A DNA stretch of 64,000 nt from the NCBI RefSeq assembly GCF_900107815.1, contig NZ_FNRK01000003.1, forward strand, positions 1-64,000, given 5' to 3'. The notes under the pieces were generated by a model, which saw only the letters and a program-made list of their open reading frames with translations, was not told where the DNA came from and searched no databases. The position numbers and the translations under genes are program-made. The DNA comes from Eubacterium aggregans. GTDB taxonomy: Bacteria; Bacillota; Clostridia; Eubacteriales; Eubacteriaceae. How positions within the stretch are numbered: the first letter of the stretch is position 1; the number at the start of each line of letters is the position of its first letter. Below are positions 15,305 to 23,038 of the stretch, piece after piece.

Positions 15305-17193
15305 ATATTTATAGAGGGTATATCCAGACTAAAAATAAAGAAGCCATTGAGTCCATCAAAGGGCGGAAAAAATTTAATGCCCTGGAAGATGTGAAAGATG
15401 CCCCGGAATATGCTGGAATGCTGGCTCCGGGAATCGTATTGATTGACCTGGACGATGGAGAAGAATCAGACGTTTTAATGGACATCCTTAAGGATAAGGG
15501 TGTCCATACCCGTATTTATAAGACCACTCGAGGGAAGCATTTTATTTTTAAAAACGGCGGATTGAAAAAGAATGGAAATCATCTTAAGTCCGCCATCAAT
15601 CTGACCATGGATGTTAAGCTGGGCGATAAAAACAGCTATGAGGTGATTAAGGTTGGCGGTAAGGACCGGGAAATCCTATTTGATTCCACCAATGATTCTG
15701 GGGAGTATGATGTGCTCCCCAGATGGTTGATACCTGTTAAGACTTCCATGGATTTTAACAATCTCAAAGACGGAGATGGCCGGAACGATGCTTTTTTTAA
15801 GTATATCCTGACGCTCCAAAGCGCTGGATTAGGCGTAGAGGAAATCCGGGAGACCATCCACATCATCAATGATTATGTGCTCTTTGATCCGCTGCCAGAG
15901 TCAGAGCTTAAGACCATCCTCCGGGATGAGGCCTTCAGCAAGCCGGATTTTGGCGCTGGAAGAAATCTCCACATTGAGGTGGTGGCAGAATACCTTAAAA
16001 ATAATAACCACATTGTCCGCATCAATGGGCGGCTGCATATGTACGGGGACGGGATTTACACCTCCAATTATGCCGATATTGAGCATGAGATGATTGAGAT
16101 CATCCCCGGGATCACCATGAGTAAGCGCCGGGAAATACTGGCCTATCTGGACGTGATGATCCGGGAGAATACACCATCGGCGGATGCCCGGTGGATTGCA
16201 TTTAAAAACGGTCTATATAATATGGACACGGATCAATTTGTGGATTTTGAGCCGGGTATAATCATCACAAACCGTATTGAGTGCGATTATAATCCGGCTG
16301 CCAACAGTGACCTGGCTAATCACGTCCTGGATAAATTATCTTGTCAGGACCCCGACATCCGGGCACTGTTGGAAGAGTGCATCGGGTACTGTTTTTATCG
16401 CCGTAATGAGCTGCGCAAGGCTTTTATTTTGACAGGGGATAAGGCAAACGGTAAATCGACTTATCTGGATATGGTCAAAACATTACTGGGTGATGTTAAC
16501 ACCTCAGCCCTGGACCTCAAAGAGCTGGGAGACCGATTTAAAACGGCTGAGCTCTTTGGCAAGCTGGCCAACATCGGGGATGATATTGGAGATGAGTTCA
16601 TCGCCAATGCAGCTATTTTTAAAAAGCTGGTATCTGGGGACCGGGTCAATGCTGAGCTCAAAGGTCAGAATCCATTTGAGTTTAATAATTATGCCAAGAT
16701 GCTCTTTAGCGCCAACACTATTCCACGGATTAAGGACCAATCCGGGGCTGTCCTGGACCGGTTGATCATCGTGCCGTTTAATGCCACGTTTAGTAAGGAT
16801 GATGCTGATTTTGACCCATACATCAAATATAAGCTGCGGGAACCGGCTGTACTGGAATACCTGGCTAAAATCGGTATTGAGGGACTAAAAAGAGTGATGG
16901 TCAATCAACGCTTTACGGTGTCGGATAAATCTAAGGCTGAGTTAAAAACCTATCACCTGGATAATAACCCCATCGAGTTGTGGTTCCAGGAGACGGATAT
17001 CATGGACATTTTACATAACTCCAACAAGGCTGTGTATCGTGGATATAGTACGTTTTGCGCCGGTGCAAACCTTAAACCTTTGAGTGCGGTGGCGTTTTCA
17101 AGATTGGTTAATAAACATTTTGGTTTAAAAATCGTTGATAAAAAAATCGATGGGAAAAAGTGTCGGGTTTACATGATGGAGGGCGAGGAATGA
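15301..17193 (+). CDS. Phage primase/helicase, D5 family
   Basis: 630 residues. The N-terminal region contains an acidic primase-polymerase-like patch (VLIDLDDGEE, about 46-55; TTRGKHFIF near 77). A D5_N-like linker follows, then an SF3-type helicase with Walker A GDKANGKST (about 379-387), Walker B-like NIGDDIGDE (about 422) and sensor motif LFSANTIP (about 463). The C-terminal winged helix resembles the poxvirus D5 type. Primes and unwinds phage DNA, working with the family B polymerase. Absence of a separate initiator gene suggests this protein may recognise the origin. Confidence 0.9.
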   Translation: MNIYRGYIQTKNKEAIESIKGRKKFNALEDVKDAPEYAGMLAPGIVLIDLDDGEESDVLMDILKDKGVHTRIYKTTRGKHFIFKNGGLKKNGNHLKSAINLTMDVKLGDKNSYEVIKVGGKDREILFDSTNDSGEYDVLPRWLIPVKTSMDFNNLKDGDGRNDAFFKYILTLQSAGLGVEEIRETIHIINDYVLFDPLPESELKTILRDEAFSKPDFGAGRNLHIEVVAEYLKNNNHIVRINGRLHMYGDGIYTSNYADIEHEMIEIIPGITMSKRREILAYLDVMIRENTPSADARWIAFKNGLYNMDTDQFVDFEPGIIITNRIECDYNPAANSDLANHVLDKLSCQDPDIRALLEECIGYCFYRRNELRKAFILTGDKANGKSTYLDMVKTLLGDVNTSALDLKELGDRFKTAELFGKLANIGDDIGDEFIANAAIFKKLVSGDRVNAELKGQNPFEFNNYAKMLFSANTIPRIKDQSGAVLDRLIIVPFNATFSKDDADFDPYIKYKLREPAVLEYLAKIGIEGLKRVMVNQRFTVSDKSKAELKTYHLDNNPIELWFQETDIMDILHNSNKAVYRGYSTFCAGANLKPLSAVAFSRLVNKHFGLKIVDKKIDGKKCRVYMMEGEE

Positions 17194-17408
17194 CCGTAAA
17201 AAAGAAAATAATCTGCATTATCATTGCCACATATATGGTGATTGTCGGGGCTTACGCCGTCTGCTTACATGAGATGATTAGTCGTTATGGGATTCCGGTG
17301 TTAGAGGGTCCAGCGGTGGAGACTCGGGATACTGTGTATGTCATCCCGTGGCCATGGCAACTGGATTGGGATGGCCACGGATTTGTTATGAGATTGGAGG
17401 TTAAGTAA
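17190..17408 (+). CDS. Small membrane protein
   Basis: 72 residues; ATG 17190 overlaps the primase stop (ATGA). A basic start (MTVKKK) is followed by a membrane helix at about 7-25 and a short Trp/Pro-rich tail. No family recognised. Confidence 0.55.
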   Translation: MTVKKKIICIIIATYMVIVGAYAVCLHEMISRYGIPVLEGPAVETRDTVYVIPWPWQLDWDGHGFVMRLEVK

Positions 17409-17596
17409 TGATAATTGTAGGTCGTCATATCGAAGGAATAGCGCTGAATGATTTAGAGTATTTGCTGGATGCAGATGGAAATGAATTAATGTTTGATTCA
17501 ATTGAAGATGCAAAGGAGCATCTCGTTGAAATAGGAATGCCGGAGGAAGAAATGTATTATCTGAAATTTGTTGAGGTGGAGGCAGAAAATGAATAA
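17408..17596 (+). CDS. Hypothetical acidic protein
   Basis: 62 residues, acidic, with alternating short strands and helix; ATG overlaps the previous stop (TAATG). The pattern FDSIEDAKEHLVEIGMPEEEMYYLKFV suggests a small alpha/beta domain. Function unknown. Confidence 0.55.
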   Translation: MIIVGRHIEGIALNDLEYLLDADGNELMFDSIEDAKEHLVEIGMPEEEMYYLKFVEVEAENE

Positions 17597-18227
17597 GCCT
17601 AAATTTAGTATAAAAGATTACCCAGGAAAATATGCGATGCACTGCGACAAATGGGTCAAGTCGGATGTGTTTTGCAGATACATGGATTCAGTCGGGAGGG
17701 AGTGGCGCGACGGAACAAGATATATAGAGGATAATCCATATGATGATATTGGCAGTGAAATGGCTTATACACTTGATGTAGGGACGTATAGAGATTATGT
17801 GTCATTGGGAAATACATATGGTTATACAATCCTGGAATTCGATGATTTTGACTGGTCTAAATCTGTTCCTGAATCTACTCATGAGCCCAATCAACGTCAG
17901 TTTTCAACTGGAGCGGTTCGGGATGATGCCACGGGCAAGGGTCGATGTGATCTGCTACCACCCAATGCAATTTTAAAGCTGGCCAAGCATTTTGAAAAAG
18001 GCTCCACACACTACGGTGATCGGAACTGGGAGAAAGGCATCCCAACACATTCATTTTTAGATTCGGGTATGCGCCATTTGTTAAAATATTCTGCTGGATA
18101 TACCGATGAGGACCATTTAACGGCTGCAATTTGGAATTTGATGTGTTTGCTTGAGACAGAGATTTTAAGGCCTGAGATGCAGGATTTGCCAGCAAGAATG
18201 GCCATCATGGGTGAGAATTATGATTAA
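17589..18227 (+). CDS. dATP/dGTP diphosphohydrolase-like protein (DUF5664)
   Basis: 212 residues from ATG 17589. The C-terminal half carries the DUF5664/dGTP_diPhyd_N pattern: FSTGAVRDDATGKGRCDLLPP, AKHFEKGSTHYGDRNWEKG, RHLLKY..DEDHLTAAIWN. This is the conserved helical, MazG-like core that hydrolyses purine dNTPs or adjusts nucleotide pools. The N-terminal 95 residues are unrelated and poorly conserved in appearance. Placement beside the replication genes fits nucleotide-pool control; actual substrate is unproven. Confidence 0.8.
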   Translation: MNKPKFSIKDYPGKYAMHCDKWVKSDVFCRYMDSVGREWRDGTRYIEDNPYDDIGSEMAYTLDVGTYRDYVSLGNTYGYTILEFDDFDWSKSVPESTHEPNQRQFSTGAVRDDATGKGRCDLLPPNAILKLAKHFEKGSTHYGDRNWEKGIPTHSFLDSGMRHLLKYSAGYTDEDHLTAAIWNLMCLLETEILRPEMQDLPARMAIMGENYD

Positions 18228-18414
18228 GAAAATCGTCAATAAATTGCTTTTATTGTGGTTGGCCATCGTTTTGGCCATTATCGGCTTGGGTTCTGGTTTT
18301 GCTTTTGGAGTGTTTTTTCTGTTTGCATACCCATATAGCATCCCCGTTGCGGTAGCGGTGGTGATGTTGATTTTATATATTTTAAAACATTCGTCATTTA
18401 ATTTAAATAAATAA
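18220..18414 (+). CDS. Small two-helix membrane protein
   Basis: 64 residues from ATG 18220, overlapping the previous stop. Two hydrophobic helices (about 7-31 and 38-57) leave short charged ends, a holin-like size but outside the lysis cassette. Last gene of the early operon; the repeat-rich region follows. Function unknown. Confidence 0.55.
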   Translation: MIKKIVNKLLLLWLAIVLAIIGLGSGFAFGVFFLFAYPYSIPVAVAVVMLILYILKHSSFNLNK

Positions 18415-18443
18415 AAAATCAATTTATTTAAATTATTTAAAAA

Positions 18444-18811
18444 GGTTCAACATGGGTTCAAGATGCGATTTTTATCTTGAACCGCCTCAAACGTCCTATT
18501 CATGCGGGTTTACGGGTTTAGTAGGTTCAAGATGATTTACTGTAAAAATCCATCTTGAACCGCCTCAAACCCGCATGGGAACGTCTTGTTGCTTGGGTTA
18601 ACAATCAAAGGTTCAAGATGCTCTATATATTATTATATATTATTACTATATAGTGTTCTTCTTTTGAATCTAACTAGTATTAATTTTATATAAGAAAATC
18701 GTGTTTATCTTGAACCATGTTGAACTGATGCTATAAAACCGCATAAACAGGTACTTTGAAGAGGTTCAAGATGCAAAATTTATCTTGAACCATCTTGAAC
18801 CATCTTGAACC
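18444..18811. repeat. Array of GGTTCAAGATG inverted and direct repeats (candidate phage origin or regulator-binding region)
   Basis: About twelve copies of GGTTCAAGATG or its complement lie in 368 bp. Forward: 18444 (variant GGTTCAACATG), 18455, 18524, 18610, 18763. Reverse: 18474, 18551, 18707, 18716 (variant), 18782, 18791, 18801, the last three in head-to-tail 10-bp steps. An AT-rich stretch (18621-18700) separates the two halves. A larger inverted repeat CATGCGGGTTT (18501-18511) / AAACCCGCATG (18567-18577) encloses one pair. No ORF fits in 18415-18863. Iterons plus an AT-rich segment between the replication and late genes suggest an origin or a late-gene control region. Confidence 0.8.
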
Positions 18812-18863
18812 CAAATGCTTTTTTATATAAAAAATTCATTTTATAGAATTTTAGGAGGTAATC

Positions 18864-19388
18864 TTGAATAAATCAAGAAAATTAAAAAAATCATGGCTCA
18901 ATCAGTACCAGAAAATATTATACAAGATTAAAACTCTTGAAACCAATAAAAAAAATTGGGAGGACCAACGAGATCGCATTACCCCAATCCCGACGTATTT
19001 TAAATATTATACGGACGATGAGATAAAACGCATCCCGTGCTTCACCAAGGATGACCAGGTTAAAAATAATATGCCTCCCGTCATCGTTCATGGCAGTGCA
19101 TCCAAATCCGCAGCAGATATTATTATCGAGATCTTGACCATTGAGGATGATATCCGGTCAGAAATCAGCCGATCGGTCAGAGCTCAACGATTAATCAATG
19201 ATGCTATCGAGTCATTGACGGACACCGATGAGCGCAATGTCCTGTATGAGCATTATATTAACGGCGTCCCGTTAATCTTCATGGAAATGCCGTATTGCTA
19301 CGCCAGTGTTAAGAGTCTGCATCAATCAGGGATTGACCACTTAAAAATCAAAAGGTCTTTTAAAATTAAAAACAATAGCCCCCATTAG
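18864..19388 (+). CDS. ArpU/RinA-like late transcription regulator
   Basis: 174 residues with a TTG start at 18864 chosen because AGGAGGT lies just upstream. Basic helical N-terminus; the C-terminal part SLTDTDERNVLYEHYINGVPLIFMEMPYCYASVKSLHQ reads like the sigma-70 region 4/ArpU-type HTH of phage late activators (DUF1492-like). Its location between replication genes and terS is where such activators occur. The TTG lies within a partial ATCTTGAA repeat copy, so the repeat-binding factor could affect its expression. Confidence 0.75.
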   Translation: MNKSRKLKKSWLNQYQKILYKIKTLETNKKNWEDQRDRITPIPTYFKYYTDDEIKRIPCFTKDDQVKNNMPPVIVHGSASKSAADIIIEILTIEDDIRSEISRSVRAQRLINDAIESLTDTDERNVLYEHYINGVPLIFMEMPYCYASVKSLHQSGIDHLKIKRSFKIKNNSPH

Positions 19389-19430
19389 CCCTGGGTCCGT
19401 GATATTATGGTAGCATGAAATAAAAAGATA

Positions 19431-19511
19431 AATGTGCTCAGTCATAAGGCACATTAACACACTGGTTTGGGCTCCAGTGTGAACGACGGTTTGGACTTTT
19501 TCCGTCACCTC
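19431..19511 (+). promoter_or_regulatory. Three consecutive hairpins upstream of terS
   Basis: Inverted repeats AATGTGC/GCACATT (19431-19455), CACACTGG/CCAGTGTG (19458-19481) and GACGG/CCGTC (19485-19506) follow one another with almost no gaps, ending in CACCTCC. The gap 19389-19648 holds no gene. It probably forms a structured leader or late control region; CACCTCC could pair with the terS GGAGGT. Confidence 0.5.
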
Positions 19512-19566
19512 CTAATTTATATGGTATCTCTTAAATCTTTTTAATTCATGTATTTCCTTTCTCCTT

Positions 19567-19598
19567 GAGGGCGCTCTTCATACCGGCGTCCTCTTTTT
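19567..19598 (+). terminator. Rho-independent terminator before terS
   Basis: GAGGGCGC / GCGTCCTC stem (19567-19574, 19586-19593) followed by TTTTT. It lies between the late regulator and the terminase genes, so late transcription must start downstream, read through, or be antiterminated. Confidence 0.7.
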
Positions 19599-19648
19599 AT
19601 TGCTGGATTTATTATTTGATTTACAAACCTGGAAGGAGGTCTTTGACC

Positions 19649-20110
19649 ATGGGTGCAAAAGGTAAATATCATAAATGGATAACGGATGAAGGCCTCCTAA
19701 CCATCGAAGGGTGGGCCAGGGATGGACTAACCGACGAACAGATTGCACATAATATTGGGATTACACCGGCAACGCTGTACAAGTGGAAAAACCAGTTCGT
19801 TGAGTTTTCAGAGGCCTTAAAAAACGGCAAAGAGGTAGTGGATAGGCAAGTGGAAAATGCCCTCTTAAAACGGGCATTAGGCTACGAATACGAAGAGATT
19901 AAAACTGAATTTAACCCAGATGGAAGTCGTAAAGTGATTAGGACCATCAAGCACGTGGTGGCAGATACAACGGCTCAGATATTTTGGCTTAAAAACCGTA
20001 AGCCCGCTGAATGGCGTGACGTTAAAAATGTCAATATGTCCGGGGAAGTCAATAATCCCTTTAAGGATTTGAGCACCGAAGAGCTTAAGAGGTTGGCCAA
20101 TGGCAAATAA
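19649..20110 (+). CDS. terS: Terminase small subunit
   Basis: 153 residues. ATG 19649 has GGAAGGAGGT at 8-nt spacing. The N-terminal HTH DEQIAHNIGITPATLYKWK (about 30-48) recognises the packaging site, a central helical oligomerisation region follows, and the acidic C-terminus contacts TerL. The pattern LLKRALGYEYEEIKTE is common in Firmicute phage small terminases. It overlaps terL by 11 nt. Confidence 0.9.
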   Translation: MGAKGKYHKWITDEGLLTIEGWARDGLTDEQIAHNIGITPATLYKWKNQFVEFSEALKNGKEVVDRQVENALLKRALGYEYEEIKTEFNPDGSRKVIRTIKHVVADTTAQIFWLKNRKPAEWRDVKNVNMSGEVNNPFKDLSTEELKRLANGK

Positions 20111-21512
20111 GATAACCAAAATGGATCAGATTGCCTTTTGGGCCAAATGTGAGCTTGCCCGGCGTGATTTATGGCAATATTGCCACCTGATGGATCCTAA
20201 GTTTTATGCCGATGACCGGCCACATCTCAAAGAGATATGCCGTGAGATCCAGGACTTCCCGCAATCGGATGTTAATGTGCTTGTGTTGGACGCACCCCCT
20301 AGGCACGGGAAAACCTACACCCTGGACTTCACCACGGAGTGGTTTTTTGGCTGTGATTCTCAAAACACACGGATCATGAAGGGATCTTATAACGAGATAC
20401 TGTCTAAATCGTCCTCTAAAAAGGTGCGAGATGACATCATGGCCGTTAAGGCCCATCCTCTAATCCCTGTATTCAGCGATGTTTTCCCATACGTCACTAT
20501 CAAGCGTGGTGACGGAGCAATGAATTTGTGGAGCTTGGAAGGAGCATATAACAGCTATCTGGCAACGTCCCCTGGGGGGACCGCTACTGGATTCGGCTGC
20601 ACCCTCTTAATCATCGATGACCTCATCAAAAATAAAGAAGAGGCTTTTAATGAACTCAACAAAGACAAACAATGGGATTGGTTTAAAGGGACAATGTTAT
20701 CCCGTATCGAGGGCGGCGTAATCAAAATAATCATCGTCATGACCCGGTGGGCGTCCGATGATCTGGTGGGCCGGGTGCTGGATGAATTTGGGCATTTGAA
20801 AATCAAGCACATTAATTACAAGGCCCTCCAGGATGACGGAACCATGCTGTGCCCAGGTATTTTAAGCCACGATGGATTTGAGCAGCTTAAAAACGCCATG
20901 GACGAGGATGTCTTATATGCCAACTATCAACAGGATCCACTAGACCTTAAAGGTCGCCTGTATCAGAGCTTTAAAACTTATGACCAGTTGCCAGTGGATG
21001 ATGATGGAAATAGTTTGCTTGAGGGTATTTATAGCTACACGGATACCGCCGATGAAGGTGATGATTACCTATGTACCATCATTTATGGATTATATAATCA
21101 TTGTGCGTATGTCCTGGATATTATTTATACCCAGGCTCCGATGACCGAAACTGAGCCCCTGGGGGCTGAAAAACTCAATGTCTATGATGTGAGTCTTGCC
21201 CGCATTGAGTCCAATAATGGTGGATCTGGATATGCAAGGTCCGTTAAGCGGCATTTGGAGGATGAGCACGACAATTATTATTGTGATGTGACCTGGTTCC
21301 ATCAATCAAAAAATAAAAGAGCCCGGATACTGAGTAACAGTACCCGAGTAGAAAATAATGTCATTTATCCGGCGAACTGGGCGAACCTGTGGCCGGATTA
21401 TTTTTTAGCCATGAATAAGTATAGCCGTGAGGGTGCCAATAAACACGATGATGCCCCGGACTGCACCACTGGGGTGGTGGAAACCATGGTCATGATGGGA
21501 GTACAGATATGA
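20100..21512 (+). CDS. terL: Terminase large subunit
   Basis: 470 residues. ATPase domain: Walker A APPRHGKT (about 63-70) and Walker B LLIIDD (about 168-173). Nuclease domain: Asp-rich YTDTADEGDDY (about 311) and a conserved HDDAPDCTTG near the C-terminus (about 448), typical of the RNase H-like active site. Cuts concatemers and drives DNA into proheads through the portal encoded next. Confidence 0.95.
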   Translation: MANKITKMDQIAFWAKCELARRDLWQYCHLMDPKFYADDRPHLKEICREIQDFPQSDVNVLVLDAPPRHGKTYTLDFTTEWFFGCDSQNTRIMKGSYNEILSKSSSKKVRDDIMAVKAHPLIPVFSDVFPYVTIKRGDGAMNLWSLEGAYNSYLATSPGGTATGFGCTLLIIDDLIKNKEEAFNELNKDKQWDWFKGTMLSRIEGGVIKIIIVMTRWASDDLVGRVLDEFGHLKIKHINYKALQDDGTMLCPGILSHDGFEQLKNAMDEDVLYANYQQDPLDLKGRLYQSFKTYDQLPVDDDGNSLLEGIYSYTDTADEGDDYLCTIIYGLYNHCAYVLDIIYTQAPMTETEPLGAEKLNVYDVSLARIESNNGGSGYARSVKRHLEDEHDNYYCDVTWFHQSKNKRARILSNSTRVENNVIYPANWANLWPDYFLAMNKYSREGANKHDDAPDCTTGVVETMVMMGVQI

Positions 21513-23038
21513 AATGGGTGGATAAATTGAAAAATAAAATACAAAGCTGGCTGCAAATTCAGCCGGCCTATGCCTCAACAATCATCATTAATGAGGATTT
21601 GGATTATAAGGGAAATGCCATTAAAAACCGCATCTGGTACCGTGGTGACAGTTATGAGCTGGATCAACTTTACAAACAGATTCCAGGGCGTAGAGATAGC
21701 TTTTGGGCAGCCGTACCATCCACAAACATGAACATCCGGAAAATCCATACCGGTCTTCCATCCATCATCGTGGACACGTTGGCTGATATCGTCCTGGATG
21801 ATCTCAATGATTTTGGATTCATCAACGCTGCTGACGAGGATTTGTGGATGGACGTGGCGGACGAAAACAAATTCAACAAATTACTGGAGCGGGCACTTAA
21901 AGAAGTGCTCTACATCGGGGATGGGGCTTTCAAAATCAGTTTTGACCCTGAGATGTCGGAATTGCCAATCCTGGAGTTTTTCAGCGGGGAAAAAATCGAC
22001 ATCAAATACAAGCGTGGCCGCCTGGACAAAATCGTTTTTAAATCTGAGTGCGAAAGTGGCGGTAAAATGTACATCCTCCATGAGATTTATGGCCGGGGGT
22101 ATGTGGATTACGTACTCAAAAACCAAAACGGTGATGAGATTCCACTGAACACCATTGATGACACGGGAGATTTAGCACGAGTCGAGTTTGCAGACCCCAA
22201 TCAAATGTGGGCCGTACCTCTCATAATCTATGAATCCAGTAAATGGGAGGGCCGTGGTCAAAGTATCCTGGATAAAAAGACCGATGATTTTGACGCTCTT
22301 GATGAGGCATGGAGCCAATGGATGGATGCCCTTCGGGCTGGGAGGTCTAAAACCTACATCCCAGAGAATCTTATCCCTAGGGACAAAGAAAACGGGATGT
22401 TGATTCGCCCCAATGCCTTTGATAATCGGTTCATCGTGACGAAAGGATTATTTAATCCAGAGTCTGGGCAGTCTCCAAAGGCTGAGGTCATCCAGCCTGC
22501 CATCCCTCATGACAGTTATCTAAACACTTATATTACTGCTCTGGATCTGTGTATGCAGGGATTGATCAGCCCATCCACCCTGGGCATTGACGTAAAAAAG
22601 CTGGATAACGCTGAAGCCCAACGGGAAAAAGAAAAGGCCACTCTGTATAGCCGGGCCGCCATTGTTGGGTGTTTAGAGGATGCGTTACCCTCCCTCATTG
22701 AGACGGTCTTATCTGCATACCGTCAATGGTCAAATGTTGGGGGTGCGTCCGATGCAGTCCAGGTGGATGTGGATTTTGGAGAGTACGCAAATCCATCCTT
22801 TGAGGCCCAGGTTGAGACCGTGGCCAAGGCCCGAACCGGCGGAATTATGTCCATTGAGGCAGCCGTTGATGAGTTGTATGGAGATAGCAAGGATCCGCAG
22901 TGGAAAACTGAAGAGGTGGACCGTCTGAAGCAAGAGCAGGGCATCGCTGAAATGATGGAACCAGCCGTTGGAAATGAGATTGTGGAAGATGTACCGACCA
23001 ATCCAGAACCAGTGGTGACCACAGATGCCGGATTATGA
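21509..23038 (+). CDS. Portal protein (SPP1 gp6-like)
   Basis: 509 residues. Start overlaps the terL stop. The long alpha/beta body, with DPNQMWAVPLIIY and the clip/stem region DALDEAWSQWMDALRAGRSKTYIP, matches SPP1-type portals in order and length. It forms the dodecameric vertex for packaging and ejection. Its C-terminal acidic tail overlaps the MuF gene start. Confidence 0.9.
   Translation: MKWVDKLKNKIQSWLQIQPAYASTIIINEDLDYKGNAIKNRIWYRGDSYELDQLYKQIPGRRDSFWAAVPSTNMNIRKIHTGLPSIIVDTLADIVLDDLNDFGFINAADEDLWMDVADENKFNKLLERALKEVLYIGDGAFKISFDPEMSELPILEFFSGEKIDIKYKRGRLDKIVFKSECESGGKMYILHEIYGRGYVDYVLKNQNGDEIPLNTIDDTGDLARVEFADPNQMWAVPLIIYESSKWEGRGQSILDKKTDDFDALDEAWSQWMDALRAGRSKTYIPENLIPRDKENGMLIRPNAFDNRFIVTKGLFNPESGQSPKAEVIQPAIPHDSYLNTYITALDLCMQGLISPSTLGIDVKKLDNAEAQREKEKATLYSRAAIVGCLEDALPSLIETVLSAYRQWSNVGGASDAVQVDVDFGEYANPSFEAQVETVAKARTGGIMSIEAAVDELYGDSKDPQWKTEEVDRLKQEQGIAEMMEPAVGNEIVEDVPTNPEPVVTTDAGL

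Noticed and set aside
17589..18227. 2-aminoadenine (Z-genome) phage
   Set aside because: A dATP/dGTP hydrolase-like gene is present, but no PurZ-like gene and the polymerase is family B-like, not the DpoZ type; base replacement is not supported.
18444..18811. CRISPR array
   Set aside because: Repeats are only 10-11 bp, occur in both orientations and at irregular spacing, with no uniform spacers and no cas genes nearby.
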